From NCBI GenBank assembly GCA_963665455.1, contig OY762279.1:3596001-3660000 (forward strand): a DNA stretch of 64,000 nucleotides. The letters run 5' to 3'. Of the stretch, positions 51,253-60,219 are shown piece after piece. Position numbers and translations under genes: made by a program. Source of the stretch: VXNE01 sp963665455. Its GTDB lineage: Bacteria; Pseudomonadota; Gammaproteobacteria; Pseudomonadales; Azotimanducaceae. Position 1 is the stretch's first letter. Each line of letters begins with the position of its first letter. Under the pieces are notes generated by a model. It did no database searches. It saw nothing but the letters and a program-made list of their open reading frames with translations, and was not told the origin of the DNA.

Positions 51253-52538
51253 GGTTCCTCGCGCGCCATCTCGACCGGCTGCGGACATGCTTCGCCGGGC
51301 TGCCGGACCCGCGCCGCGGACGCAACCGCCGCTACGCCATGGCGGACGTTGGCATGGCCGCGCTGTCGGTGTTCCTCATGCAGTCGCCGTCGTTCCTGGC
51401 GCACCAGCGCGCACTCGCCGAAGGCGGTCGCCGCTCCAACGCGCACACCCTGTTCGGCCTGGACCGCATCCCCTGCGACAACCACGTCCGGCAACTGCTC
51501 GACGGCGTGCCGCCGGAGCACTTCGACGACCGGTTCCACGGCCTCGTCGAGGACCTCGACGCGCACGACGCGCTCGAACCGATGCGCCGCCTCGACGGCC
51601 GCGCGCTCGTCGCCATCGACGGCACGGAGTTCTTCCGCTCGCGCAACATCCACTGCGACAACTGCTCGACCCGCAGGCGCGGCGACGGCGGCACCGAGTA
51701 CTTCCACCAGATGGTCGCCGCCACCGTCGTGGCGCCGGGCCAGTCGCGCGCGCTGCCGCTGCCCCCCGAGTTCGTCGCGCCGCAGGACGGCGCGGCCAAG
51801 CAGGACTGCGAGCGCCAGGCGGTCAAGCGCTGGCTGCGGTCCCACGGCGACCGCTGCGCCGCACTGCGCCCGGTCTATCTCGGCGACGACCTGTACGCCT
51901 GCCAGCCCGTCTGCCGGGCCATGCTCGACGCCGGCGGCGACTTCCTGCTGACCGCCAAGCCGGCCAGCCACAAGACCCTGTACGAGTACCTCGACGGCAT
52001 CGACATCCCCGTGCGCCGCCGCACGACGGGCCGCGGCGCGCAACGGCGCACCCACCGCTACCGCTGGATGACGGACCTGCCCATCCGCGACGGCGACGAC
52101 GCCCTGCGCGTCAACTGGCTGGAGGTCACCAGCGCGCGGCCCGGCGGCAAGGTCACCTACCGCGGAACCTTCGTCACCAGCCTGCCCGTGGACCGCGACA
52201 ACGTCGCCGAACTCGCCGACTGCGCCCGCGCCCGCTGGAAGATCGAGAACGAGACCTTCAACGTCCTCAAGCAGCACGGCTACCACCTCGAACACAACTT
52301 CGGGCACGGCAAGGACACCCTCGCCGCCGTGCTCGTCGTTCTCAACCTGCTCGCCTTCGCCCTGCACACCGCGTGCGAAGTCGCCGAGTCCACTTGGCGA
52401 CGGGCCCGCGAGCGCCTCGGCACCCGCGCCCGCCTGTTCGAGCACCTGCGCACCGTCACCGAATACCAGGTGTTCCCCGACTGGAACGCGCTGATCGGCC
52501 TGCTCGCCACGGGCGGGCCCGCCGCCCAGCCTCCCTGA
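51249..52538 (+). CDS. DDE transposase of the methyltransferase-carrying IS
   Basis: GTG 51249 overlaps the methyltransferase stop (GTGA). The 429-residue protein has an N-terminal HLDRLRTCFAGLPDPRRGRN region, the first catalytic Asp in LVAIDGTEFFRS near 120, the second in LGDDLYACQP and the Glu in RARWKIENETFNVLKQHGY. The RW-x-x-E motif and the later HNFGHGKDTLA are typical of IS4-superfamily DDE enzymes. The chain appears intact, so the element may be active. Confidence 0.88.
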   Translation: MRFLARHLDRLRTCFAGLPDPRRGRNRRYAMADVGMAALSVFLMQSPSFLAHQRALAEGGRRSNAHTLFGLDRIPCDNHVRQLLDGVPPEHFDDRFHGLVEDLDAHDALEPMRRLDGRALVAIDGTEFFRSRNIHCDNCSTRRRGDGGTEYFHQMVAATVVAPGQSRALPLPPEFVAPQDGAAKQDCERQAVKRWLRSHGDRCAALRPVYLGDDLYACQPVCRAMLDAGGDFLLTAKPASHKTLYEYLDGIDIPVRRRTTGRGAQRRTHRYRWMTDLPIRDGDDALRVNWLEVTSARPGGKVTYRGTFVTSLPVDRDNVAELADCARARWKIENETFNVLKQHGYHLEHNFGHGKDTLAAVLVVLNLLAFALHTACEVAESTWRRARERLGTRARLFEHLRTVTEYQVFPDWNALIGLLATGGPAAQPP

Positions 52539-52754
52539 CGCACAGACCACGCCGCCAGCCGCCAAATCCACGAACCTCGGACAGTCCCGAAACCCAATGC
52601 CTCAATCGTCAAAATGAGAACTGCTGGTCGTCGGCGTTCGTGCTTGCGGCGGGGCAAACCGAGGCGGTATGTTGCGCCGCTGACTTTTCCGGCGCGGATT
52701 CCCCGCGCGTGTCGAGGACGCGAGCGCGAGCTCGCGCTAGTGCAAGGGAGACCC

Positions 52755-54947
52755 ATGACGGAGCGAATACAGCGCGGCGGCCTGCGGGTCGCAAAAATCC
52801 TTGACGACCTGGTGGTCGAGCAGATGCTGCCCGGGACGGGCATCGAGGCGGATGGCTTCTGGGCCGGCTTCGAGTCGATGGTGGACGATCTCACGCCGAA
52901 GAACCGCGCGTTGCTCGCCCGCCGCGACGAGCTCCAGGAGCGGATCGACGCCTGGCATGGCGAGCGCCGGGGCCGGTTGCATGACGCCGACGCCTACAAG
53001 GCGTTCCTCACGGAGATTGGCTACTTGATGCCGGAGGGCGGCGACTTCGAGATCGCGACCGCCAACGTCGATCCTGAGATTGCCCGCATCGCGGGGCCCC
53101 AACTCGTGGTTCCGGTGATGAACGCCCGCTACGCGCTCAACGCGGCGAACGCCCGTTGGGGCAGCCTCTACGATGCGTTCTACGGGACCGACATCATTCC
53201 GGAGACGCCCGGCCGCGAGAAGGGCTCGAGCTACAACCCGGCACGGGGGGAGTTGGTGGTGGAGGAGACCGCCAAGGTGCTCGATACCCTGGTGCCCTTG
53301 GCCGGGGCATCACACCGCGACGTGACCGCCTATCGCATCGAGCGGCGGGGCGCCGGGTTCGCGTTGGTGGCCGCATTGGCGAACGGGGATGCGACCGGCC
53401 TCGCCGACGCCTCCCGCTTCGCGGGTTTCGTGGGCCCCGGCGACGGCGAGCCGGAGGTCGTGCTGCTGCACCACAACGGCCTGCATATGGAGATCCAGAT
53501 CGACCGCGAACACGAGGTCGGCGCGGCCCACGCCGCCGGCATCAAGGACGTGGTGCTGGAGTCCGCCATCACCGTGATCCAGGACTGCGAGGACTCGGTC
53601 GCGGCCGTGGACGCCGAGGACAAGAGCCTGGTCTACGGCAACTGGCTGGGCCTGATGAAGGGCGATCTCACCGAACGGGTGGAGAAGGGGGGTACGACCA
53701 TTCTGCGTCGTCTCGCCGGTGACCGCTCCTACACGGCGCACGACGGCGCCCAACTGACGTTGCCGGGCCGGAGCCTGATGCTCGTGCGCAACGTGGGCCA
53801 CCTGATGACCAACGACGCCGTGCTCGACGGCAACGGCGACGAAGTCTTCGAGGGCGTCCTCGACGCGGCCCTGACGAGCCTCGCCGCGCTGCACGACCTG
53901 CGCGGCGACGGCGCGTTCGTGAACAGTCGCGCCGGCAGCGTCTACATCGTCAAGCCCAAGATGCACGGGCCGGAGGAGGTCGCGTTCGCCTGCGAACTCT
54001 TTGACCGCACCGAGGACCTGCTCGGCCTCGGCCGCAACACGCTCAAGATCGGCATCATGGACGAGGAGCGCCGCACGAGCCTCAACCTGCGCGAGTGCAT
54101 CCGCGTGGCGCGCGAGCGGGTTGTCTTCATCAACACGGGCTTCCTCGACCGCACCGGCGACGAGATCCACACGAGCATGCGGGCCGGGGCCATGGTGCGC
54201 AAGGAGCCCATGAAGCAGGAGACGTGGATCGCGGCCTACGAGGACGCGAACGTCGATGCCGGGCTCGCGACGGGGTTTCCGGGCCGCGCCCAGATCGGCA
54301 AGGGCATGTGGCCGAAGCCCGACGAGATGCGGGAGATGCTCGCGGTGAAGTCGAATCACCCGAGCGCGGGGGCGGACTGCGCCTGGGTGCCGTCGCCGAC
54401 GGCGGCGACGCTGCATGCGCTGCACTATCACGAGGTGGAGGTCGCCGCCCGGCAGCGGGAGCTCCAGTCGCGGGCCCGGGCTAGCGTGGACGACATCCTG
54501 AAGATTCCGTTGCTCTCCGGCGAGAACCTGTCCGCTGCGGAAGTGCAGTCGGAACTCGACAACAACGCCCAGGGCATCCTGGGGTACGTCGTCCGCTGGA
54601 TCGACCAGGGCGTTGGCTGCTCCAAGGTGCCGGACATCCACGACGTTGGGCTGATGGAGGACCGGGCGACCTGCCGCATCTCCAGCCAACACATCGCGAA
54701 CTGGCTGCACCACGGGATCGCGTCGGAGCGCCAGGTGCGCGAAACCATGGAACGGATGGCCGGGGTGGTCGACCGGCAGAACGCCGCCGACGACGCCTAC
54801 ACGAACATGGCGCCGGACTTCGGGGAGAGCATCGCCTTTCGGGCGGCTTGTGACCTCGTCTTCAAGGGGTTGGAGCAGCCGAACGGCTACACCGAACCGA
54901 TACTGCACGCGCGCCGCCGGGAACTGAAGGCGCGGGGCGCGGGCTGA
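52755..54947 (+). CDS. glcB: malate synthase G
   Basis: ATG 52755 follows AAGGGAG. The 730-residue protein is of normal G-type length. It has VPVMNARYALNAANARWGSL, YDAFYGTDIIPE, ITVIQDCEDSVAAVDAEDK, SLMLVRNVGHLMT, IKPKMHGP-type sequence (IVKPKMHGPEEVAFA), RTSLNLRECIRVAR and the catalytic Asp in HDVGLMEDRATCRISSQ near 636. It condenses glyoxylate and acetyl-CoA into malate. Its upstream region now holds the methyltransferase-carrying IS, whose right end is about 130 bases before the start, so the original promoter may be displaced or replaced. Confidence 0.95.
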   Translation: MTERIQRGGLRVAKILDDLVVEQMLPGTGIEADGFWAGFESMVDDLTPKNRALLARRDELQERIDAWHGERRGRLHDADAYKAFLTEIGYLMPEGGDFEIATANVDPEIARIAGPQLVVPVMNARYALNAANARWGSLYDAFYGTDIIPETPGREKGSSYNPARGELVVEETAKVLDTLVPLAGASHRDVTAYRIERRGAGFALVAALANGDATGLADASRFAGFVGPGDGEPEVVLLHHNGLHMEIQIDREHEVGAAHAAGIKDVVLESAITVIQDCEDSVAAVDAEDKSLVYGNWLGLMKGDLTERVEKGGTTILRRLAGDRSYTAHDGAQLTLPGRSLMLVRNVGHLMTNDAVLDGNGDEVFEGVLDAALTSLAALHDLRGDGAFVNSRAGSVYIVKPKMHGPEEVAFACELFDRTEDLLGLGRNTLKIGIMDEERRTSLNLRECIRVARERVVFINTGFLDRTGDEIHTSMRAGAMVRKEPMKQETWIAAYEDANVDAGLATGFPGRAQIGKGMWPKPDEMREMLAVKSNHPSAGADCAWVPSPTAATLHALHYHEVEVAARQRELQSRARASVDDILKIPLLSGENLSAAEVQSELDNNAQGILGYVVRWIDQGVGCSKVPDIHDVGLMEDRATCRISSQHIANWLHHGIASERQVRETMERMAGVVDRQNAADDAYTNMAPDFGESIAFRAACDLVFKGLEQPNGYTEPILHARRRELKARGAG

Positions 54948-54974
54948 GTCCACCGCGCGGCGGGCGAGAACACT

Positions 54975-56201
54975 TTGGAGATTGCGGACTACGATCCTGA
55001 CCGGGACGCCCAGGCCGTGCAGCGCATCTGGCGGGAGGTCGGCTGGATCGACGCCGAGCGGGCGGGGCTCGTCTCGCGGTTGTTCGAATGCGGGGACGCG
55101 GTGGTGTTTCGCTTGCATGGCGAGGCCGAGTGCGCCGTGCACACCACGCCGGGGAAGATGCGCCACGGCACCGAGGACCTCGAGCTGTCGGCGGTGACCG
55201 CCGTGACCACGAGCCGGATCGCGCGCAAGCTTGGCGCTGCGGGCCGGCTGACCGCGCGGGCGCTTGCGGCAACGGCGGCCCAGGGCGCCGAGGTGTCGGC
55301 CCTCGGCATGTTCGAGCAGGGCTTCTATGACCGGGTGGGCTTCGGCAGCGGTGCCTACGAACATCGCTTCGTCTTCGATCCCGCCTCGTTGACGGTCGCG
55401 ACGCCGTTCCGTCCCCCAATCCGATTGGCGGCCACGGATTGGGGGGAGGTCCATGCGTGCATGCTGCGGCGCTTGCGGGGCCACGGTGGCTGCACGCTCA
55501 CGCCGCCCCGGGTGGTCGAATGCGAGATGGCGTGGACGGACGATGCGTTCGGCCTCGGCTACCGCGATGCGGAGGACGGCGGCCTGTCCCATTTCGTCTG
55601 GGGCGAGGCGCCGGGAGAACACGGGCCGTACGAGATCAGCTGGATCGGCTACGAGACGGTGGACCAACTCATGGAGCTCCTGGCCCTGATCAAGGGCTTG
55701 GGCGATCAGGTCTCGTCCGTGGCGATGCTCGAACCGCCCCACGTCCAGTTGCAGGATCTGCTCAAGCAGCCGTTCCGCCAGCGCCGCAACACCGAACGCG
55801 GCAAGTTCGCGAACCAGCACGAGACCATGGCGTTCTGGCAACTGCGCATCCTGGACGTGCCGAGGTGCTTGGCGAAGACCCATCTTCCCGGCCCCGACCT
55901 CAGTTTCAACCTGCGGCTCGCCGACCCGGTGACGGAACACCTCGACGGCGGCAACGAATGGACTGGTGCCGCCGGGGACTACGTCGTGACCCTGGGCGAG
56001 GAATCGGCGGCGGAGGCGGGTACATCGCCGAGCCTGTGGACGCTTGCGGCGTCCGTTGGGCCGTTCAGCCGCATGTGGTTCGGCGTGCGCAGCGCCTCGG
56101 TGCTCGCGGCGACCACCGATCTGAAGGCGGAACCAGGACTGCTACAAGCGCTCGACGAGAAAATCCGCCTCCCGCAGCCGAGGCTGGGCTGGGACTTCTA
56201 G
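54975..56201 (+). CDS. Eis-like GNAT acetyltransferase
   Basis: The 408-residue protein starts at TTG 54975; no better start lies nearby. It has the two-part GNAT plus C-terminal SCP2-like layout of Eis: MEIADYDPDRDAQAVQRIWR, VTAVTTSRIARKLGAAGRLT (acetyl-CoA loop), ALGMFEQGFYDRVGFGSGAY, and a C-terminal FSRMWFGVRSASVLAATTDL segment. Eis-type enzymes acetylate amines on aminoglycosides or proteins. It is 27 bases after glcB and 10 before another GNAT gene. Confidence 0.8.
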   Translation: MEIADYDPDRDAQAVQRIWREVGWIDAERAGLVSRLFECGDAVVFRLHGEAECAVHTTPGKMRHGTEDLELSAVTAVTTSRIARKLGAAGRLTARALAATAAQGAEVSALGMFEQGFYDRVGFGSGAYEHRFVFDPASLTVATPFRPPIRLAATDWGEVHACMLRRLRGHGGCTLTPPRVVECEMAWTDDAFGLGYRDAEDGGLSHFVWGEAPGEHGPYEISWIGYETVDQLMELLALIKGLGDQVSSVAMLEPPHVQLQDLLKQPFRQRRNTERGKFANQHETMAFWQLRILDVPRCLAKTHLPGPDLSFNLRLADPVTEHLDGGNEWTGAAGDYVVTLGEESAAEAGTSPSLWTLAASVGPFSRMWFGVRSASVLAATTDLKAEPGLLQALDEKIRLPQPRLGWDF

Positions 56202-56211
56202 GTACGTACGC

Positions 56212-56835
56212 ATGACCCAGAACGACACGATCACCTACCGTCCGATGGTCGAAGCGGACCTGGGGCGCCATCCGATCGGCTGCCAGGGACCGACGGACGA
56301 GGTGGCGGCGCGCATCCAAGACTTGGGGGCGAGCGCCATCCTCGCCTTCGACGGCGCGCGCCACGTCGGCCAACTGCAGTTCCGGCGCTACGATCCGGGC
56401 CTGCGCGCCGCGAAGGGGGTATACGAACCGGCCTATTGGGGGGACTTCGGAACGCGCGCCCCCGACCTTGGGAGCGATGCCCTCGCCGTCTTTTGCTATC
56501 ACGTGGGACAGACGGACGACTCCGACGAGCGCGATTCGGCGTACTTCGGGCGGGGGATCGGCCTCGCGCTGCTCGACGCCTTGTTGGACTGGGCCCGGGA
56601 GCGGGGCTTTGGCGCGGTGGTGGCCAAGGCGACGCCGGCGGCGCGGCGGGTCATGACCGTGATGGGCGGACAGCCCGTCGCCGCGTATCGCGAGCGGGGT
56701 TTCGAGGTCACCTCGACTTGGGTCGATGCGCAGCTACGGGACTTGGTGCTGGAGCGCGGCCTCGCCACGCCCGACGCCGATCCTGCCGAGGCGTGGCAGG
56801 TGAGTTGCTGCGTGAAGCATCTCCCGGAAGCCTGA
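56212..56835 (+). CDS. GNAT acetyltransferase
   Basis: The 207-residue protein has the GNAT acetyl-CoA loop in YFGRGIGLALLDALLDWARE near residue 117 and FGAVVAKATPAARRVM. Ser/Thr-rich acidic TDDSDERDSA lies before it. The C-terminus has a CC pair (VSCCVKHLPEA). Substrate unknown. It is ten bases after the Eis-like gene and 22 before the methyltransferase gene, so the three may form an operon. Confidence 0.75.
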   Translation: MTQNDTITYRPMVEADLGRHPIGCQGPTDEVAARIQDLGASAILAFDGARHVGQLQFRRYDPGLRAAKGVYEPAYWGDFGTRAPDLGSDALAVFCYHVGQTDDSDERDSAYFGRGIGLALLDALLDWARERGFGAVVAKATPAARRVMTVMGGQPVAAYRERGFEVTSTWVDAQLRDLVLERGLATPDADPAEAWQVSCCVKHLPEA

Positions 56836-56857
56836 TCCAGTCCATGGACGGTAGAGC

Positions 56858-57754
56858 ATGATGGCTGTGCTTCTCGACGGAGGCATGGGGGCCGAACTCA
56901 TTCGGCGCGGCGTGGCCTCGCCCACGGGGTTGTGGTCGGCCCGTCCGCTGCTCGAAGACCCGGAAGCCGTGGTTCAGGCGCATCTGGACTACATCGCCGC
57001 CGGCGCGCGGGTCATTACCACCAATAGCTACTCGACTATTCCGAGCTACCTGGACAAGCAGGGGCTCGGGTCGCGGTACGTCGAGTTGACGGCGCTGGCG
57101 GGGGACTTGGCGCGGCGCGCCGCGCGGGAGTCGGGAGCGGACGTGCGCGTGGCCGGTTGTCTGCCGCCACTCTCCGAGAGCTATCGGGCCGACCTCGTGC
57201 CGCCGGACGACGCAGCGCGGCCGGTCTATGCGCAACTGGCGCGGGCCCTTGCGCCCCATGTCGATCTCTTCCTGTGCGAGACGATGTCGTCGGCCCGAGA
57301 GGCGCGCAACGCCGCCATCGCCGCCCGGACGGCGGGAAGGGCACGTGGCCTACCGGTCTACGTGTCCTGGACGCTCGCGGAGACGCCGGGCGCGGGGCTC
57401 AGGAGCGGCGAATCGATCGCGCGGGCCCTGGAGGACGTGGCCGATCTCGCGCCCGAAGGGTTCCTCTTCAACTGCACCACGCCCGAGGCCATTGCGGCGG
57501 GGATGACGACGCTGTCGGGCCTGACGGACCGGCCCTTCGGCGGATATCCCAACCGCATGCGCGTCCCCGACGGCTGGACCTTGGATAACGAGGCCCAGGT
57601 CGAGCACCATCAGGAACTCGGGACACGGGCGTTCGTGGACGGCGCGCTGGAGGCGTTCGCGGCCGGCGCCTCGCTCTACGGGGGATGCTGCGGCGTCGGG
57701 CCGGAGGATATCGCCGCGCTGTCCGGGGTGCTTGCGACGGAGGCGGGAGCGTAG
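56858..57754 (+). CDS. homocysteine S-methyltransferase family protein
   Basis: The 298-residue barrel protein has the N-terminal LLDGGMGAELIRRGV, AGARVITTNSYST and the three zinc cysteines: FNCTTPEAI near 205 and GGCCGVGPEDI near 277-278. This is the pfam02574 S-methyltransferase set. It may make methionine from homocysteine and a methyl donor such as S-methylmethionine or betaine; metY elsewhere in the window makes homocysteine. Confidence 0.87.
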   Translation: MMAVLLDGGMGAELIRRGVASPTGLWSARPLLEDPEAVVQAHLDYIAAGARVITTNSYSTIPSYLDKQGLGSRYVELTALAGDLARRAARESGADVRVAGCLPPLSESYRADLVPPDDAARPVYAQLARALAPHVDLFLCETMSSAREARNAAIAARTAGRARGLPVYVSWTLAETPGAGLRSGESIARALEDVADLAPEGFLFNCTTPEAIAAGMTTLSGLTDRPFGGYPNRMRVPDGWTLDNEAQVEHHQELGTRAFVDGALEAFAAGASLYGGCCGVGPEDIAALSGVLATEAGA

Positions 57755-57768
57755 GCCTCGGATCTGGG

Positions 57769-58176
57769 CTAGAGAAAGCTCCTTTGCCGAAGCTCTGGGA
57801 CGACCGAAGCGATGTGTCCGAAGTCCCGGTCGTGGTGCAGCAGGGTCAGCTTCGACTCGATGGCGCACTGGGCGGTCAGGCAGTCGATACAGGAACGGAT
57901 GGTGAACCCGCGCTGCCGGCAATCCAGGTAGATTCGCGCCGCCGCCGCATGACTCGCCAACGGCTCGTCGAAGGAGATGAACCGTTGGTTGCCGAAGTAG
58001 TCTTGTAGACGCTCGTACGAGACCGGGTCGCGCGCGCCTTGCAGTATCTCAACGTAGATGAGATGCGTGATGACCACCGCGAGGGGGTTGGCAAGCAACT
58101 CCCGCAGGAATCGCACGTGAGGTCGATCATGCCCGCGCAGGTAGTCTACCCAAACGGACGTGTCGACCAAGTACAT
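57769..58176 (-). CDS. vapC: VapC-type PIN-domain toxin
   Basis: ATG 58176 gives 135 residues. The PIN motifs are complete: VDTSVWVDYLRG near 4, THLIYVEILQG with the conserved Glu, RSCIDCLTAQCAIE with Asp near 98, and LHHDRDFGHIA near 116. Such toxins are Mg-dependent RNases. It begins five bases after vapB. Unlike the toxin at 33598-35811, it is intact. Confidence 0.88.
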   Translation of the reverse strand: MYLVDTSVWVDYLRGHDRPHVRFLRELLANPLAVVITHLIYVEILQGARDPVSYERLQDYFGNQRFISFDEPLASHAAAARIYLDCRQRGFTIRSCIDCLTAQCAIESKLTLLHHDRDFGHIASVVPELRQRSFL

Positions 58177-58181
58177 CGCGC

Positions 58182-58385
58182 TCAGTGAGGGATGGGTCTC
58201 AGGGCCTTGTAGTCGTAGTCCGGATCGAGCAGGTCGGAGCCCTCCAGATCGCGGAGGTCGAGGCGCTTTCGGTGCGCCACGAACTCCAGCAGCGCCTCGT
58301 GGATGAGCGCCCGCTTGGTCTTGATGCCGCTCAACTCGAGGGCTTCTCGGACGAGATCCGCGTCGAGTTCGACATTGGTCCGCAC
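58182..58385 (-). CDS. vapB: VapB-type antitoxin
   Basis: GTG 58385 is preferred, as the protein then begins RTNVELDADLVREALELSG, the usual start of this antitoxin family. The 67 residues end in a toxin-binding tail (LEGSDLLDPDYDYKALRPIP). It binds DNA at its own promoter and neutralises the VapC downstream. Confidence 0.82.
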   Translation of the reverse strand: MRTNVELDADLVREALELSGIKTKRALIHEALLEFVAHRKRLDLRDLEGSDLLDPDYDYKALRPIPH

Positions 58386-58501
58386 GGTCCTGCACCTTGG
58401 GATGTGTATGGCGATGTGTATAGCAGGTCGTTTGATCGCCCGCAAGGGCTACCCGCGGTCGCCGACGCGGTACGGACCTTCCGCCGCGCGTCGGCACGGC
58501 A

Positions 58502-59215
58502 TCACCAATTCTCGCCGAACGGTCGGATGATGGCGTCGAAGGTCCACGCCGAGCGGGGTTGGTGGGCGAGGTGCCACACTTCCCCCGCGATGTCGGCGGG
58601 TTTGCAGAAGTAGTCGTCCGGCAGGTCGGGATTGCGCCGCCGGGTCCACTCGAGATCGATCACCGCGTCGATGGCGACGTATCCGACGTGCACGCCCTTC
58701 GGCCCCAGCGAACGGGCCATGGATTCGGCGAGGATGCGCTGCGCGGCCTTGGTCGGAGCGAATGCGGAGAACGCCGGCTTGCCCCGGTATGCGGACGTGT
58801 TGCCGGTGCAGACGATGGCGCCGGCGCCCCGCTCGATCATCGCCGGAGCGAGCATCCGGCCGAGATGCAGCAGGGCCATGGTGTTCACCTGGAAGTTGCG
58901 TTCGAGCACCTCCGGTTCGATGTCGAGGAAATCTCCGAACGCTCCGCCGACCGCGTTGTGGACTAGGACGTGGGGATGTCCGAGTTGCCGCTGCACCGTA
59001 TCGATGGTCTCGCGGAGCCGGGCCGTGTCGGTGACGTCGCAGGGGAACGCCGTCGCCGCTTCGATCTCCGCCTCGAGGGTCGCGAGGCGCGCGGCATCCC
59101 GGGCGAGCATCGCCACCCGGTAGCCCCCGGCCGCGAAGCGGCGCGCGATGGCCGCGCCGGTGCCGGGCCCCACTCCGGTGACAAGGCAGACATCCGTTGG
59201 CTCGGTTGACGGCAT
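58502..59215 (-). CDS. SDR family protein with Phe in place of the catalytic Tyr
   Basis: ATG 59215 has GGAGG eight bases ahead; ATG 59221 is too close to it. The 237-residue protein has the NAD(P) motif VTGVGPGTGAAIARRFA, the NAVGG loop and CTGNTSAYRGKPAF. At the usual YxxxK it reads AFAPTKAAQ, so Tyr is Phe while Lys is kept. This form is known in an SDR subgroup and may lack ordinary dehydrogenase activity. Confidence 0.82.
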   Translation of the reverse strand: MPSTEPTDVCLVTGVGPGTGAAIARRFAAGGYRVAMLARDAARLATLEAEIEAATAFPCDVTDTARLRETIDTVQRQLGHPHVLVHNAVGGAFGDFLDIEPEVLERNFQVNTMALLHLGRMLAPAMIERGAGAIVCTGNTSAYRGKPAFSAFAPTKAAQRILAESMARSLGPKGVHVGYVAIDAVIDLEWTRRRNPDLPDDYFCKPADIAGEVWHLAHQPRSAWTFDAIIRPFGENW

Positions 59216-59387
59216 GAGCATTTCCTCCCGTGGTAGCGGGCGGAGTTTGTCCGACGGGACGCCTCGGCGACAAGGGCGGGCCAGGGTGCCCTCTTCGGCG
59301 CGCCGCTGCGGGGCCTCGCCGGTGTTCGGGACGGTGGCGTCTCGGGCAACCCCCGCGGGCGGGAGCGATGGAGCCTTGCCCATGACG

Positions 59388-59987
59388 TCAGTCCACCAGC
59401 ACGGCACGGACACCGGCGAGGGCGTCCATCGCCACGTCGCGTTGCAGCGGATGCAGCGGGCAGCGGTCTGGGTCGGGGACCGGCTCGGGCGCGTTGTCGA
59501 GAAACCGAAGACCGGCGCACAGGTCGTGCGACGCCCGGCCCTCGATCTTCTCCCGGACGAATGCGACGAAGTCATGGTGGCCGGGGGCGCGTGGTGGCAG
59601 CCCCAGCCACTCCTCGAACCACTCGTCGTCGATCATGGACTCCGGCGGATACTGCCACCGCGCCAGGCACACGCGGCGCGCGAGCTTCCAGGAGAGGGCG
59701 TTGGGGCCGCGTTCCATCTCGACGACCTGGTCGCGAGAGCGCCGGTACCACCACTCCGAGCGCATCGCCCAGAGCTCCTTGAGCTCGATCATGGCCTCCA
59801 GGGTCTGGACATCGAGGCCGGCGGTGGCGGCGCTGCGCAGCGCGTGGAACGTCGAGGGGTGATCGTGGCGCTCGAACAGGTCGGTGAGGAGCCCCCGGGC
59901 CCGCTCGTGTTCGATGCTGTTGCCGGGGTCCAGCAGGTTCGTGACGGCTTCGACGCGGCGGCGAAGTCTGGCGGCGTCTCGGGACAT
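59388..59987 (-). CDS. uncharacterised 199-residue protein
   Basis: ATG 59987 starts a largely helical, Arg/Trp-rich protein (LRRRVEAVTNLLDPGNSIEH, WAMRSEWWYRRSRDQVVEME, DDEWFEEWLGLPP). It has one Cys near the end (CPLHPLQRDVAMD). No domain is recognised. It stands alone between an SDR gene and the S2P/rhomboid operon. The 230 bases beyond it show no gene. Confidence 0.6.
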   Translation of the reverse strand: MSRDAARLRRRVEAVTNLLDPGNSIEHERARGLLTDLFERHDHPSTFHALRSAATAGLDVQTLEAMIELKELWAMRSEWWYRRSRDQVVEMERGPNALSWKLARRVCLARWQYPPESMIDDEWFEEWLGLPPRAPGHHDFVAFVREKIEGRASHDLCAGLRFLDNAPEPVPDPDRCPLHPLQRDVAMDALAGVRAVLVD

Positions 59988-60219
59988 GTTTGGCCTCTTC
60001 GGAAGCGGATGCTGAAGGGGCCAGCCTAGATGCCCGGCATGCCAAGGTCTGTGCGAAAAATCGGAAGGTCTTGTGCGCCTAGTGCCATGATTGGCGTGAG
60101 AGATCTGCCCTTCCGGGGTCCCTCTTTTGCGTATTGGCGCTCGGCTTCTACTCGCCGAGGGGGCGCGACCGCCGCTCCCCCGGACCGGGCCGCGCTGCGC
60201 CGGTGCCAGTTTCGGCGGG

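Larger units (their letters stand above)
50482..52626 (+). mobile_element. insertion sequence carrying an adenine DNA methyltransferase
   Basis: This 2145-bp element has perfect 17-bp terminal inverted repeats: CAGCAGTTCTCATTTTG at 50482-50498 and its complement at 52610-52626. A 9-bp duplication, GTCGTCGGC, flanks it at 50473-50481 and 52627-52635. It holds two genes on one strand: a D12-class methyltransferase and a DDE transposase, the second starting inside the end of the first. Start with CAG and 9-bp duplication resemble ISAs1-type elements, but the transposase differs, so the family is left open. It lies in the gap between the thiolase-like gene and glcB. Confidence 0.85.

Noticed and set aside
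50395..52626. Restriction-modification system (methyltransferase at 50566)
   Set aside because: No restriction endonuclease gene is adjacent, and the gene is enclosed by the IS inverted repeats together with the transposase.
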